A DNA stretch of 64,000 bases from Ophiura sarsii (GCA_035610835.1 CM069444.1:5135172-5199171); one strand, 5' to 3'. Counted from the stretch's first letter, positions 11,515 to 22,978 are shown. The notes: generated from the sequence alone by a model not told the origin. Made by a program: numbers and translations.

Positions 11515-12619
11515 TACAGGGTGTCCCAAAAGTCTATGCACGTTTTTGAAGACTCATATCTCATAAAATATAAATCATATGGTATAAATTTAACCATATT
11601 TTGATAGACGAGATTTGGGAAATTATTTTGATACCAAACACAACCCTATTGGTGAACCCACAACATTATAAAACTGGTTGAAAGTTTTTAGCCGTGTGAG
11701 AACCATTCATACCAAGTACCACACATTGTTGCTAAAACAGGTGCGCATAAATTAACGGTATGAAGGCAACGTTGCGCATTAGTCACAGTTCACTGCTTAC
11801 CTTGCAACATTAATGTTATTACCTAACTCGGTCACTCACAACATAAATAGGCGTAGTAGACAACATTGCACAGCAAAAGTCTTCATTCAAGATGGTTTAC
11901 AGCATAGAGCAAATACAAATTGTATGGTTTTACGCTGAAACAAATTCAGTTCAACTTACTCAACAAAAGCTCAGAAAACATTTTAAAGTGAAATGCGCAC
12001 CACCGCACCAGGAAGAATATCCATTCTTAAGTTGGTGGATACATTTTTGAACACTGGAACTGTGCATGATTTGTCTCGATGTGGTAGAAAAAAGACTGGT
12101 AGATCAACAAGTCACATTGATGTCATAAGACATGCAGTAGCCAAAAGTCCAAAGAGATCTATTCTCTGTGTGATGTGTGTGTTCACTTTTCTGTTACGTT
12201 TTTCAATTTTTTAGGTCTGTGTTTTTGCATTAGCACACGTCTCTGTATAAATGGAAACCATTTAAACTAGATTTCACTATAGAAACGAGTGTGATATAGT
12301 TTTTTATTATAATGGGATCACTGTAATGTAAAATTTTAAATATAACAGTTGACGGAACACTTTCCGTGTAACCAACTCGACCCCTCTGGGTATGGATTTA
12401 TGAACTTTATTTTCCTCCGAAATATAAAATTACATTTTTGCAGTAATTCATATTTTACTTCTAGGGTGGCATTACAAACAGATGTTACTCTAATGTTTGG
12501 TATCAAAATTATTTCCCACATCTCCTCTTTCTAAATATGTATTCATATTTTCAATACGACTTATATTTTGTGAACTACAATGCTTCAAAGTCATGCATAG
12601 ACTTTTGGGACACCCTGTA
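11515..12619 (+). mobile_element. Tc1/mariner-superfamily element, internally deleted
   Basis: The ends are exact inverted repeats of 26 bp (11515-11540 and 12594-12619), reading TACAGGGTGTCCCAAAAGTC inward and including the flanking TA expected of this superfamily. Similarity continues inward as TTTGAAG on both sides. The interior carries only the N-terminal DNA-binding part of a transposase (see 11892-12163), so the copy is non-autonomous. Its 1.1-kb length is short for a complete member of this group. Confidence 0.85.
11892..12163 (+). pseudogene. Mariner-like transposase fragment, N-terminal helix-turn-helix part
   Basis: The frame starting at ATG 11892 reads MVYSIEQIQIVWFYAETNSV and continues through a second helical region (QQKLRKHF). 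At about 11990 the reading shifts to another frame that carries on as GRISILKLVDTFLNTGTV, then a basic turn GRKKTGRS, then a helix ending in KSPKRS. This order (YS.EQ..IV..Y, RKHF, PGRI..L...F..TG, GR, AV..SP.RS) is that of the N-terminal helix-turn-helix domain (DUF4817 type) of mariner-like transposases. No DDE catalytic region follows before the right TIR. The frameshift plus missing catalytic domain make it a pseudogene. The parent element's TIRs bind such domains in related systems; that this fragment still binds is not shown. Confidence 0.75.
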
Positions 12620-13117
12620 TAAACACACTTGATGGCAAAGAAATGTGCAATACATTGCAAAACTAACATCCTGGTTATTAAGTGTTCTTGTTGATGTGAC
12701 AGCACGTGTGAAAATGTGCCTTGCAACAATACTTCAACACTACGTCTGCCTTTTTATTGGGTTGTCTATTTACATGTTCTTTTTGTGTACCACGTTCTGT
12801 TATGTTATATGCCCTATTTAATACACAGGTTGCTCTGTACATGTCAAATTTCAATATCCAATACAATGTAAACACTTATTTCAAGTTTGAAAGCTTTTGT
12901 TGATAGCACTAGAATGCAGGATGTCAACCTACTCTCTTTACAAAGACGTCGCATAGTATCTCCCTTTCCATCAATCCGTTTCCCATTGCTCTTTTTCGAG
13001 TATACATAGATAAAGAGAGCCATTGATCATGTTGATGGAGAATGCGAACTTTACACATTGATATTGCAATGATCTGATGATATCTTACTCATATTGTAAA
13101 TGCTCTTGCATTCGTTA
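12620..13117. other. No recognisable feature
   Basis: AT-rich sequence between the Tc1/mariner copy and the large fold-back. Short chance frames only. Confidence 0.5.
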
Positions 13118-14198
13118 TAAACACTTCACAAAAAGAAAGTATCAACTTGTTTCGAGGCGCCCTGTGTTTAATTCTTAGGATCCTACAGAATTTCAACAAG
13201 TGGGAAGGAACAGGGATTTCGTCTCGCGCATTTTGACACCTCATTTGTTACAATAGTACCAATATTGATGAAGCAATGGCCATTTGAATAACAAATGATG
13301 CAGTTTCCATTGTTGCACTTAACCCTATACCCATGACAAGAGGTCAACAAAACAGTACATCTAAAGTGTACCTATTCTTTCTCTCCATGAAAAGACAATC
13401 CTAATCCGAACATCTCACATCGTCGATTGTTTCAAACACATGTATCTACTGGTGTGAGACTCATTCTTTACAATGACCAGTATCATTCATGATGTTTGTA
13501 AGCAAACACATCTGTCTCTCCATTTCCGTGCAACCTTCCTTGTAGCTCCAAATCGACGAGCATCTTCAGTTACAGAAACTTCAGACACATTTCATGGAGA
13601 GAAAGAAGTGGTACACTTTAGAGTTACTGTTTTGTTTACGCTCTTTTCATGAGTATAGGGTTAAGTTCTTTTGAATAAAAAAGATGCTGTTTCCTTTTGT
13701 TGCATTTAATCCTTTACCCGTGAAAAGAGCGTAACAAAACAGTAAATGTACCACTCCTTTCTCGCCATGAAAAGTTGCTTGAGTTTCTGTAACTGAAATT
13801 GCTCGTCCATTTGGAGTTACAAAGAAGGTTGCAAGGAAATGGAGAGACAGGTTTGTTGGCATACAAACATCATGGATGATACTGGTCATTGTTAAGAAAG
13901 AGTCTCAAATCATAAGATACAGGTGTTGGAAACAATTGACGATGTGAGATGTTCAGATTATAATTGTCTTTTCATGGAGAGAAAGAAGAGGTACACTTTA
14001 GATTTACTGTTTTGTTGACGCTCTTTCTGTTCATGGTATAGGGTTAAGTGCAACAATGGAAACTGCATCAATTGGTTATTCAAATAGCCACTGCTTCATC
14101 AATATTGGTGCTATTGTGACAAATGCGCGGGAGGGTTCTAAGAGTTAAAACAGGGCGCCTCGAAAAAAAGTGGATACTTTCTTTTTGTGCAGTGTTTA
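13118..14198. mobile_element. 1.1-kb fold-back element, TA-flanked
   Basis: The left arm (13120 to about 13655) and right arm (about 13670-14196) are inverted repeats along nearly their whole length. Shared landmarks are CACAAAAAGAAAGTATC, GAGGCGCCCTG, the GTTTCCATTGTTGCACTTAA block and a CTCTCCATGAAAAG block. Both outer ends read TA then AACACT, consistent with a TA target. Arms of over 500 bp leave almost no loop. A single partial arm of the same family lies at 59728-59972. No transposase frame was seen. Confidence 0.85.
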
Positions 14199-14544
14199 TC
14201 TCTATATAGTCAGAACGTGTTTTGATTACCCTGTGTACCTAAAAACCTACTTACAACTAATTAATTGGGTTCGACCAATCTGCAATTTCCAACTATCACG
14301 GTCATACTCTTGTGACACAATCAGTTGTGTCATGTGACTGTCCAAATATATGAAGCATAGGCGTGGGATTGATTTTGAAATGCGAAGACCAAAAGCATTT
14401 CTCGCCACTATACATCAAGGACTGCAATGGTATACACTTATCGGCTGATATATGGGAGAGTTGTGTAAACTTGTTGTATAACATAGGGTCACGTTTTTTA
14501 ACCTGGGCACCCATAAAAGGTGGTTTTGTTACATTTTAATTTTT

Positions 14545-15000
14545 TTTTGGTCTTTAATCTTTTGTATTTATGTAACCCTCTATCAGATTGACTTGTGTTT
14601 CGGCTTGTTTTAAAGGCAATTTAATACCCTTAAATAATCTGAAAAGAAAAAAAACCTATCTCTTATGATTTAATTAATATACGGCTCATTAAGCATAATT
14701 AGTCGGGGTGGTTGAGGAAGTGGAGGAGGAGGAAGAGGAAGTGGAGGAGGAGTAGGGATAGCTGTGTAATATTAGGTGCAAATGGAATTTTTGTCTTTAG
14801 GCTTTGGTATTTTTGTAACCCTCTATCAGATTGACTTATGTTTGGGCTTATTTTAAAGATAATTTAATACCCTTTAATAATCTGAAGAGGATTTCTTGTT
14901 ATCACTTTCGATTTGATTAATATAGCTCGTTAAGTATGATTAGTCGGGGGTGGTTGAGGAGGAGGAAGGAATTGCTGTGTAATATATGGGTGAAAATGGA
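14545..15000. repeat. 230-bp tandem duplication with purine-rich GAGGA tail
   Basis: Two direct copies, about 14545-14760 and 14790-14975, share GTAACCCTCTATCAGATTGA, TTTAATACCCTT and a closing ATTAGTCGGGG-TGGTTGAGGA stretch. Copy 1 ends in an expanded GGAGGAGGAAGAGG tract. The unit contains no frame of note. Confidence 0.75.
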
Positions 15001-15134
15001 GTGCTATCCTGTAATTTATAGCTTTCTTATACTTAGTCTTGATGTCATCTTGGTTCTAAATGATATAAGCATGCTTTACACCATTTACTTAAAGTATTAA
15101 TTAAGCTAATTAATTAATTTTGAAATCTGTGGAT

Positions 15135-15520
15135 GAACCACCCTGTATATTAAATTATCACGCGAAACAGTACTTTTTAATGTCATGGTGATGATTTACC
15201 TTAATGCTAACACTCAAACCTGATCACAACTGTATCTCTTTTAGGCTCATTGCAATATATTTGATCACTTGTCTAATTTAGTGGGGGTTTTCAGTAGTTG
15301 AAATTGCGTATTTTGACCACCCTGTATATATATTTCCTAATAAGCTGGCCAATTAATGTTGCATATGGCTGGATGGGTAATTTACTCAAACACAATAAAA
15401 ACATCCCTAGCCTTCATATAGCTCCTGCATATAGACAGTGGAAGAAAAAAAGTAAATCATCATTTTGTATAAAACTTCAATTGTTACACCCTGTATAATG
15501 TTAGGTCACCCTGTATATTT
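15135..15520. repeat. Cluster of CACCCTGTATA end-like motifs
   Basis: The string CACCCTGTATA occurs near 15140, 15320, 15485 and 15508, each followed by AT-rich sequence. The same string ends the Tc1/mariner copy at 12619 and recurs near 35447. The cluster probably marks several nested or decayed ends of CACCCTGTA-type elements. Confidence 0.5.
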
Positions 15521-15699
15521 GATTTCTAGTTCGCATATTTACAATCCTTAGGTTATAAGCATTCTAAATATATATGGTTTCATACCCTTTAGATGTAAAC
15601 ATTTTGATATATTCTACTGAGAACTGCAAAAGGAGGACATTTCATGAAATATACCCATGTAACACAAATGTACCCCAGGTTAAAAAACGTGACCATAGG

Positions 15700-16729
15700 C
15701 TAAATCTGACTCAACCTCAATCCCTTAATCTGTTTCGTTTATTGTTTTCTTCAATATGCAACACAATACAACATCGATTTATAACGCCGATCTTATACAC
15801 CAAACAGGTTAATCATAATGCCAGCCTGATGGTGCGGATTCAGCCCCTCACCCAGTTACGTGGCCAAATATACTGGTCATGGGTCGAGTTGGCTTGTTGG
15901 ATTTATCTATAGTATTAAGTATCAACGTTGCCGCTTTTAAACAGTTTAACCCATTTATAGGCTCTTTCAGAAACCGACCCCCTACGTTATACATACACAT
16001 GCCAATGTAAGTAGGTCGCTATATGCTATACAAAGCCATGTATACCTTCTCTGGATATTTTTACCGCTAGATGTTCCGTTAACACGTATACAGATTTCTG
16101 TTAATACAGTGTCTTCGTCACATATTAAAGTGATACCGCTTCGAGCAGAAATAGTCAGACGGCATGGAAAGTGACAGTTTTGAGTCCGAGGATTGATTTG
16201 ACTTTTAATCTAGAGGCATCGTCAAGTGTGCATTTTAAACCTGTATGAACATTCTCCCTAAGGGTAATTTCTAACACTTCCTACAAAATGAGTCCAGGTA
16301 GATTGTTGGTAATCACCGAGTTCTCTTTATAGGTTATGCTCACAGAAAGTATGTCGTGAAGGTTTAGTAGAGGTAGATCCCATCAAATATATCTGCTAGA
16401 CATTTTAAATATAAGGTTTCATTGAGGTGACCTATTTTACCATAAGTTGAGCATCTTGATCAGGGTGTCCCTAGGGATTCGAATTTCTGTTCATGCTAAG
16501 AAACAATCTGAGGGGGTAAGACACTCATTTTGGTGGCAAAATGTGCACTATTTGATGTTAAAAAGTGCCTGAAATTAGATAAATTTGTTCTGAATCAGAC
16601 ATTTCAGACCAATTTTAAGCTAGCATTGAAAGTCAACATTTTCGATTGATGTGGCGGGGCTTGAGCTGACTGGGGGGAAAATGGGAGGGGAAATTTGGGC
16701 ATTCCGCAGTGCCACCACTGGCTGCATAT
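15700..16729. other. No recognisable feature
   Basis: AT-rich sequence with no inverted pair, tandem repeat or credible exon noticed. A GC-richer patch at 16650-16720 is purine-biased and carries no frame. Confidence 0.45.
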
Positions 16730-16965
16730 GCATTTTTCTTGTATTGATTTGAATAGTAGTAGCGTTTATTTGTCTATCACTTGATAGTAGATCGAACCAG
16801 GAGCTTTCTAGGAAACCCTGTTAGCTGTATACATTTATTATTTATTCATCGACACTGTAAACCAAAAATGTTTCCCCAAAAGAGTCTTAGTATTTAGACA
16901 ATCGGCTGCCTACAAGTTAACTTCGACAGGTCAGTTCATATGATCCATAACGCATCATCAGAACT
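16730..16965. repeat. Dispersed repeat, first of a pair
   Basis: Matches 23950-24185 in the same orientation: TATTGATTTGAA, ACTTGATAGTAGAT (CCCTGATAGTAGAT there), AGGAAACCCTGTTAGCTGTA against AGGGAACAGTGTAAGCTGTC, GTTTCCCCAAAAGA, and a closing CAGTTCATATGAT-like block. No ends were identified. Confidence 0.65.
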
Positions 16966-17009
16966 TAATTTTCTTGTGGATTATATTAAAGCTTGAATAT
17001 CATGGTAAT

Positions 17010-18580
17010 ATACTTTTCAGACATTTGATATTAAATATTGAAACAATTACTCATTTCACCAAACGAACCTCGCTTAAATAGACAATTTCTTTCCAAACCC
17101 ACACTTGTCATAGTTACTTGAATGATTTAATTTGCAATCGTTACATGTAAAATACTCTTTCAAAATGCCTTATTCTTCTACCCCCACTTCTTCTATCCTT
17201 ATTAATGAAGCTAAGGTTGTGTTTATATAATATGAGATTCATTATCAAAATCGTCAGCCACTATGATCGTACTTACGTGTGACTAGATTAATAATTATAC
17301 CGTTGGCCATCATGTAATTCAAAGTGAACATTCTGCAGACAAAACTCCTTTTTGTCCTTCCGTACAGGTACAACATAGATGGACGTGACTATAAAGTAGT
17401 TTGTAAATTTTGAACACTTTAGCGTGTCTTCTCATACCAAGCTAACGCTTCACTTTACATTATGGTTTCAACAGTACCCTTCCAGACATACTTCGTCCCT
17501 CGTACTCGTACGTCCATTAATGATTTCCCGTCTGCCGAATCGTATCCGTTTTCTTATGTTCAGGGAAAGTGTACTGTGAAGCAAACCGGAAACTTAGAAC
17601 ATCTTAATGTCATGCTCGTAAAGCTGATCGTACTTCATAAAGCGTATTTCGATTTCCTAGTGGTCAACGGATGTTGAACACAGAAAAGGGCAATCAATTA
17701 CGCGTGATCTGAAAGAAAATCATTATACAACATCAATTCCAAAGTGTTGTATATTCCAAAAATCCATCGCATTTTCAGGAAAAGTGGTTTATGGACAAAA
17801 TGGGTATACGAAACAATTCGGCAGACAGGAAATCAAGTACGAGGGACGGGGTGAGTATGTCTGGAAGGGTTATATTAAAACCATAGTGGACTACCGTATA
17901 TGTTGTACTACAGAAGGACAAAAAGGAGTTTTGTCTGGAGAATGTTCACTTTGCATTGTATGATGGCCAATGTTATATGTATTAATCTAGTCATACGTAA
18001 ATACGATCACAGTTGCTGACTATCTTGATTGAGGGACAAACTGTCTTTCTGTTTACTCGAAGTATCGTACGTGTTAGTCTACACAAGCTTGACACGTTGT
18101 TGTTTTGGGTTAGTTGAATGAATAGTAATTAAACTACACCACAATACCAGAGAGTATTGTGATATGTTAAATTGAATAAATACATGTATAGGGCAATGTT
18201 GACATCACTCCGTAATAAACAAGAACGATTTGCGATTTGTTTAAGCACGGGGGATGCCATGCGGGAAGTTCATAACAACTGAAACTCTCGCGAAAAAAAT
18301 AAGAATAGTAAATTTGGAAATCAATCTCGAAAGCATTTTCGTTTTTATTTATACTATATACTATATGCTATATGCAAAATTACCCGCCACAAGGTGTTTC
18401 GTGGGTAGGTTACTAAACGCTGAAACTATAGCTCAGAAGCACACGCGTACATGCCTACTGTGAGACATTCATGACTTAATAAACACAAATTCACCTTTAT
18501 TATATGCACATCGTTTTTTGTTGTTGAAAATCAAATGGCTTGTTGATACTGAATGAAGATGAGCAATGAATAATGTTTTG
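17010..18580. repeat. Dispersed duplicated segment, copy C, with internal inversion
   Basis: 17010-17700 follows the head of copy B, and 18030-18560 follows the later blocks. Between them, 17810-18010 is an inverted copy of about 17262-17555: the strings CCAGACATACTTCG, CAAAACTCCTTTTTGTCCTT and GATGGCCA.. recur on the opposite strand. The copy ends at the left boundary of array element E2. Confidence 0.7.
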
Positions 18581-19711
18581 CGGGGAAAATGTACTGTAGG
18601 TCCGAGATACTGGTATACCAGTATCGTTAAATACTGGACCATACAAATTGCCAGTATCGAACGATACTAGTACGATTTTACTGTTCCAGTATCGGTCGAT
18701 ACTGGAACACCAACTTGTGTTCCAGTATCGAGCGACATTGGAACATTGTTATGTTCCAATATCGGGGGATACTGGTACACGTGATACTAGTGAGATTTGA
18801 ACGATACTTGTACATAATAAAGGGGTCAACAACAATTAAGCCCCCCACCTAACATTTTATCCCGTTTGTTTACATAACTCTACACACAATTAAACTTTTT
18901 TCAGAGATTGAAACACTTAAGCAAAGCAAAAACACTTGGCTACCCATACATTTTCCATTTTTAATATCATTATTACTTTTCCCAAAATAGTCACATTTCA
19001 AGATATTATACGAGTTTATGTGCTTAAATCCACCCACAGTTATAATTAGGATTTTTGAGAGATTGAAATACTTACGAAAAGTAAAAACACTTCGCTACCC
19101 ACACACAGTTTCCCCTTTTCAAGATCATGTTTATTTCACCCAAAACAGTCACATTTCCCAAAAATTATGTTTTCCGAAAAGTGGCAGTTTTCAACGCCGA
19201 CAAAGAAGTTATTGACGTGAATGGTGAACACTATTGGCTAGTCATGCATGAAACAAAATAATAATATTTATAATTTTGATTAAGGACCAGCTAAAGAAAG
19301 AAAAGGCTTTCTTTTAATTGAAAATAAAGACAATTTAAATTTATTGTTAACAGTACTGGAGACATTGTTGTACCTTTCTTGCATTCGACTTTGAAAAACG
19401 CCACTTTTTCTGAAAACATCTTTTTGGAAAAATGTGATTGTTTCGAGAGAAAAAACTACTTTGGATGGGAAGGCAAGCGTTTGCCCTTTTCATAAACGTT
19501 TCAATTTTTCAAAACGTTCATTCGTGTGTGGAGTGATGCAAACAAACGTGATCAAAGTTTAGGGGGATTTACTTTTTTTACCCCTTTATGTTCCAGTATC
19601 GCCCGATACTGAAACACTGACTTTGTACCAGTATCGTGCGATACTGGGTATTCCAGTATCAGATGATACTAGTACAGTCCATGATCTGGGACCTAAAGTA
19701 TACTTTCCCCG
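18581..19711. mobile_element. Palindrome-array fold-back element E2 (fullest copy)
   Basis: The left boundary CGGGGAAAATGTACTGTAGG and right boundary CCTAAAGTATACTTTCCCCG are inverted repeats. Just inside the left end is a palindrome array with clear 28-bp units at 18682-18709, 18718-18745 and 18752-18779. Inside the right end is a shorter array with units near 19589-19616, 19624-19651 and 19649-19676. The middle arms also fold back: 18800-19200 matches the reverse complement of about 19380-19588 through CGTTTGTTTRCAT, the GATTGAAA.. block, AAACA-TCACATTT and AAGTGGC-GTTTT. The left arm has an extra direct duplication of about 150 bp (near 18905 and 19050). No transposase is encoded. Confidence 0.8.
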
Positions 19712-19714
19712 TAT

Positions 19715-20990
19715 TTACATACCAGACACGATAAATACAACATAAGTAAAATAAAAGAAAGCATTGTTTAATTCTAGTAACAGCAAGCTACACACGATGC
19801 ACTGTTCATGTAATCTAATGATAGGATTGTTTATGATAGTCGGTGTGTACATGTACGTGTATTTAGCCTTGATTACTAAACAGTTTCTATTTAATCAACA
19901 ATCAGATAAGTTACTAAAAGCTAAAACCATTGCTCGAAAGCAAAAATGTAAATTGATAAGTTACTGTAAAGTCTGTAAAAGATGTTCGTTTTTTCAATAT
20001 TGTTGTATGTCACATAACCTGCAAAATATCTGCATCCTAATAATAAATATACTCGGGACACTGAGTCATTCATGACCTAATAAGCTAGAATTCTCCTTTA
20101 CTTTATACATCGTATATTTGTTTGAGAATCAAATGTCTTGTTGATCTTGTTGATACTGTCTGAAGGTAAGAAGCAACGACTAATATATCGATGGTTTCCT
20201 TACACTTTATTCACACATACGAACGATGGGGTGCGTATGGAAAATGATCAATGTTATGACTCTGGTATTCAGTGTTAACCAAATAGCTTTTCAGACATAT
20301 CACACACCAGACACGATAAACACAAGATAAAGCGAGCACAGAACTATTTAACTTTGGTGATAGCATGTTTTATTAAATGGCACACATTTTTCTGAAACAG
20401 GAACCACTTTAAATAACACAAATATATATGTAAATTGCTGAATCCTATTAAAATAATGCAAGGTAAATATTGGTGACAATTAGGGTTGTCTTTTGACGTA
20501 ATTTGGACTGACCGTTGCTCTTGAGTTGAGGTCTATTATTTCATACGATATTTGTTTTTAAATCTTTCAGATCTTCTAACGCACCACATAATAATAACAT
20601 TTTAATTTGCTGTGTGATATGATGTTGACGAGAAATTCTAGATACAATATTCAGGCTCATCTATTAATACAGAAGAAACGGTCTAAAATTCTTTGAGATA
20701 AACTTAAATATTTGGTGGCACGAAACAAAACCAAGTTTAAGCTCCTGGTTGGCACCATTATCAATTGTACAGATTCCGCCGCAAAAGCTGCATTTAAAAC
20801 AAAATTGAAAACCGGATCAATGGAAATATTACGTTCTTTTATACTTTGGGCAACAAAACTTTCAATTAGATAATAATGGCGGCCATTCACGACTCAAAAT
20901 ATGGTACAGCCTATGCATTATATGGCAGCCTTCTATAGCAAAACATCGACGAACCATATTTTATTCTCATTCTTATATTTAACAACGATT
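19715..20990. repeat. Dispersed duplicated segment, copy D
   Basis: 19900-20210 matches the middle and tail blocks of A and B; 20330-20890 matches B 8860-9180 plus 9600-9710; 20905-20985 matches B 7430-7510. At the point where B carries array E1 (after TTCTAGA near 20643), copy D continues without an array, so D represents the empty site, allowing for divergence. Confidence 0.7.
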
Positions 20991-21431
20991 TTTTCAACAA
21001 TTTATTCGTCGGGGATCGTTTTAGATTGATTTGAATTAGTACACAGTGACAAACCAACTGATTACTGTGCTATACATCCCCACAAACAAAATCGAACAAC
21101 CCACAATAAAAAAATTGTTTACTTTGGCGCAAGAATCTCAAGAACATGTGATTTGGTTGTTTACTTTACAAAAGAGGTGATCAGGTAGCCTTAGTGATCA
21201 GGTTTATTCGCGGTATACGCTGGAATTTTTACTTGAAATCACTGCAAATAATTATTTAATCGTCATTATTATATATTGTTTAAAATGGCAACCCATAATA
21301 TCCATCAATTTCATTGGTTTTGTTGGATACGTGCTAAAGTAGTTCCTATTTCTGGCCTGTGTGCGAACGCAATAAGAGGGGGACTTTTGAATGTTTTAAT
21401 TTAATAAATACACGTAAAAATGTTTCCTTAC
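20991..21431. other. No recognisable feature; would be intronic if the 21.4-kb exon is real
   Basis: AT-rich and without repeats that I could match elsewhere in the window. It lies immediately 3' of the candidate splice donor on the minus strand. Confidence 0.4.
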
Positions 21432-21727
21432 TTTTACGGCGATTGACGCCCAAGCTCGTCGCCCTTTTCGGTAAGTTTTGTCATCTTTCCACTCCTCTAT
21501 ATGGCTAAATTCAGCCTCACTGAGCTCTACAAATGGTAAATTCAGGGGCGGGTGGATGGCGATCATCACGCCAGCAGCAAATGATTGCCGCTAGCGTCGG
21601 ACCTTCCCATCAAATTTCTGATCACTTCATCTGGTAAATCATCACACTCCGGTTCTGGTTCTGGTTCTTCTTTCACATGTTTTACATCTAGGTCTCCAAT
21701 TTCAAAAGTTGCTGTGGTTTCTTCCAT
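21432..21727 (-). CDS. Candidate first exon of an unrecognised gene, two overlapping frames
   Basis: From ATG at 21727 the minus strand reads MEETTATFEIGDLDVKHVKE and then an acidic-proline run (EPEPEPECDD), ending at TGA 21566-21568 after 53 codons. The next frame, with ATG overlapping that stop (21564-21566), continues for 45 codons as IHPPLNLPFVELSEAEF and EEWKDDKTYRKGRRAWAS, up to a good splice donor (AAA then GTAAGG) at 21431. A TATAAATA box lies 43 bp upstream of the first ATG. VKEE is a sumoylation-type motif (PsiKxE). The second peptide loosely recalls the short motif before the recombinase-like domain in Crypton/QRICH1-type proteins (F..v.E.e...i..kD..), but that is only an impression. 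The frame change means a frameshifted relic, a sequence error or an upstream ORF before the true start. No following exon was identified. Confidence 0.4.
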
Positions 21728-21769
21728 ATTCACTTTATTGCAAGTAATTTCGAATGTAGCCTATACGAA

Positions 21770-21777
21770 TATTTATA
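21770..21777 (-). promoter_or_regulatory. Putative TATA box
   Basis: TATAAATA on the minus strand, 43 bp before the ATG at 21727. It would place transcription start about 15 bp before the ATG. TATA-like strings are common in AT-rich DNA; only its position relative to the exon candidate makes it worth listing. Confidence 0.35.
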
Positions 21778-21829
21778 GCAGACGAAAATAGGCTTTTAGG
21801 CACCCTTTTTATTTGTCCTTCTTTCTTTT

Positions 21830-22813
21830 ATGATTGGGGGATAGCCTACATGGCGAGCCTGGATGAAAATAGTGAAATGTTACGATACAAAGTATAGTGA
21901 TGATACTTTGGGTTTATTGGTTGATAAAATGGAGTGCTATAGTGAAATAGATTTATTCCGTAAACATGTAGGCCTAAACTCTAGTTAATTGGAAGAAATC
22001 GGTGTTTCAACTTGATAGTTAAACCAATAAAACTAGAGTAATATATGATCAAATGAATATGAAATATTATTCACGTTTTACAGATAAAATCGTATAGCAA
22101 CAGGCAAGACCATGGTTTCGCGTGGCTGATATATGCCTACGCTCGTCAGTTGCCGACCATTTGGTCAGTTATCGGGCAAAGAACATTTGTGTAGGTTAAG
22201 CAAAGGCGTTGTTTGAAAGATCAAGCAAGTTGATATTTAATGGAAAAATGAAAAGCCTAAACAGGCAGTATTATCAATACTGTCTAACAGTTTTAGGTGA
22301 AAGGCCTAATGGCAAATTAAATATCAACATTTAAGTTGGTCTAATTGATATTAGACAGCTAGCGATCTGTTCGGACGTCTTTTAGTGTGTGAGAGCCAAA
22401 CCTACACTAAATGATGCTCTAGTATTCTATATACCATGCATGTTATATGGATCTGTACAGTGCTGCACGTTATGTGCTATAATAATAGTAGGGACTGCTC
22501 AGGAATATAGCTACAGGACAAACTGAAGTCAATCTGTCAGTCAGTGCTATAAGATTTTATCTGTAAAACGTGAATAATATTTCATGCTCATTTGATCATA
22601 TATTACTCTAGCTTTATTGGTTTAACTATCAAGTTTAAACACCGATTTCTGCCAATTAATTAGAGTTTAGGCCTACATGTTTACGAAATAAATCTTATCT
22701 TACTATAGCACTCCCATTTAGCAACTAATAAAACCTATAAGTATCATCACTATACTTTGTACCGTAACATTTCACTATTTCAACCTGGCTTGGTTTGTGT
22801 ATCCTCCAATCAT
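21830..22813. mobile_element. 1-kb fold-back element
   Basis: 21830-22110 and 22555-22813 are long inverted repeats. Shared stretches include ATGATTGG at the outer ends, GTATAGTGATGATACTT, TAGGCCTAAACTCTA.TTAAT and AAACGTGAATAATATTTCAT. The middle contains a second small hairpin around GGCAGTATTATCAATACTG (22264-22286). No transposase frame and no clear target duplication were seen. Confidence 0.8.
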
Positions 22814-22917
22814 GATTTGCTCAAGGTGTTGCGTCTGCATGTTGCGGTGTCTATATTTATTCGATTTATCTCGGTTTGTCTTGTAGTTATATTCCTGAGC
22901 AGTCCCTACTATTATTA
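22480..22917. repeat. Inverted pair straddling the end of the 1-kb fold-back
   Basis: 22480-22510 and 22889-22917 share ATAATAGTAGGGACTGCTCA and the following GGAATATA as inverted repeats. One copy is inside the fold-back element and the other 80 bp outside it, so the two structures overlap instead of nesting cleanly. Confidence 0.65.
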
Positions 22918-22978
22918 AATGTTGCGGAGGCAGCCCATTTTGCCTACTCAAAATAGTGGCTGTTCCGCGGGAGATGAC

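Larger units (their letters stand above)
14484..15698. repeat. Inverted pair GGTTAAAAAACGTGACC, 1.2 kb apart
   Basis: 14484-14508 (minus-strand reading) and 15673-15698 share about 25 bp, including CCCAGGTTAAAAAACGTGAC. They enclose the 230-bp tandem repeat and the CACCCTGTATA cluster. They could be the ends of a decayed element; only this short match supports it. Confidence 0.4.
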
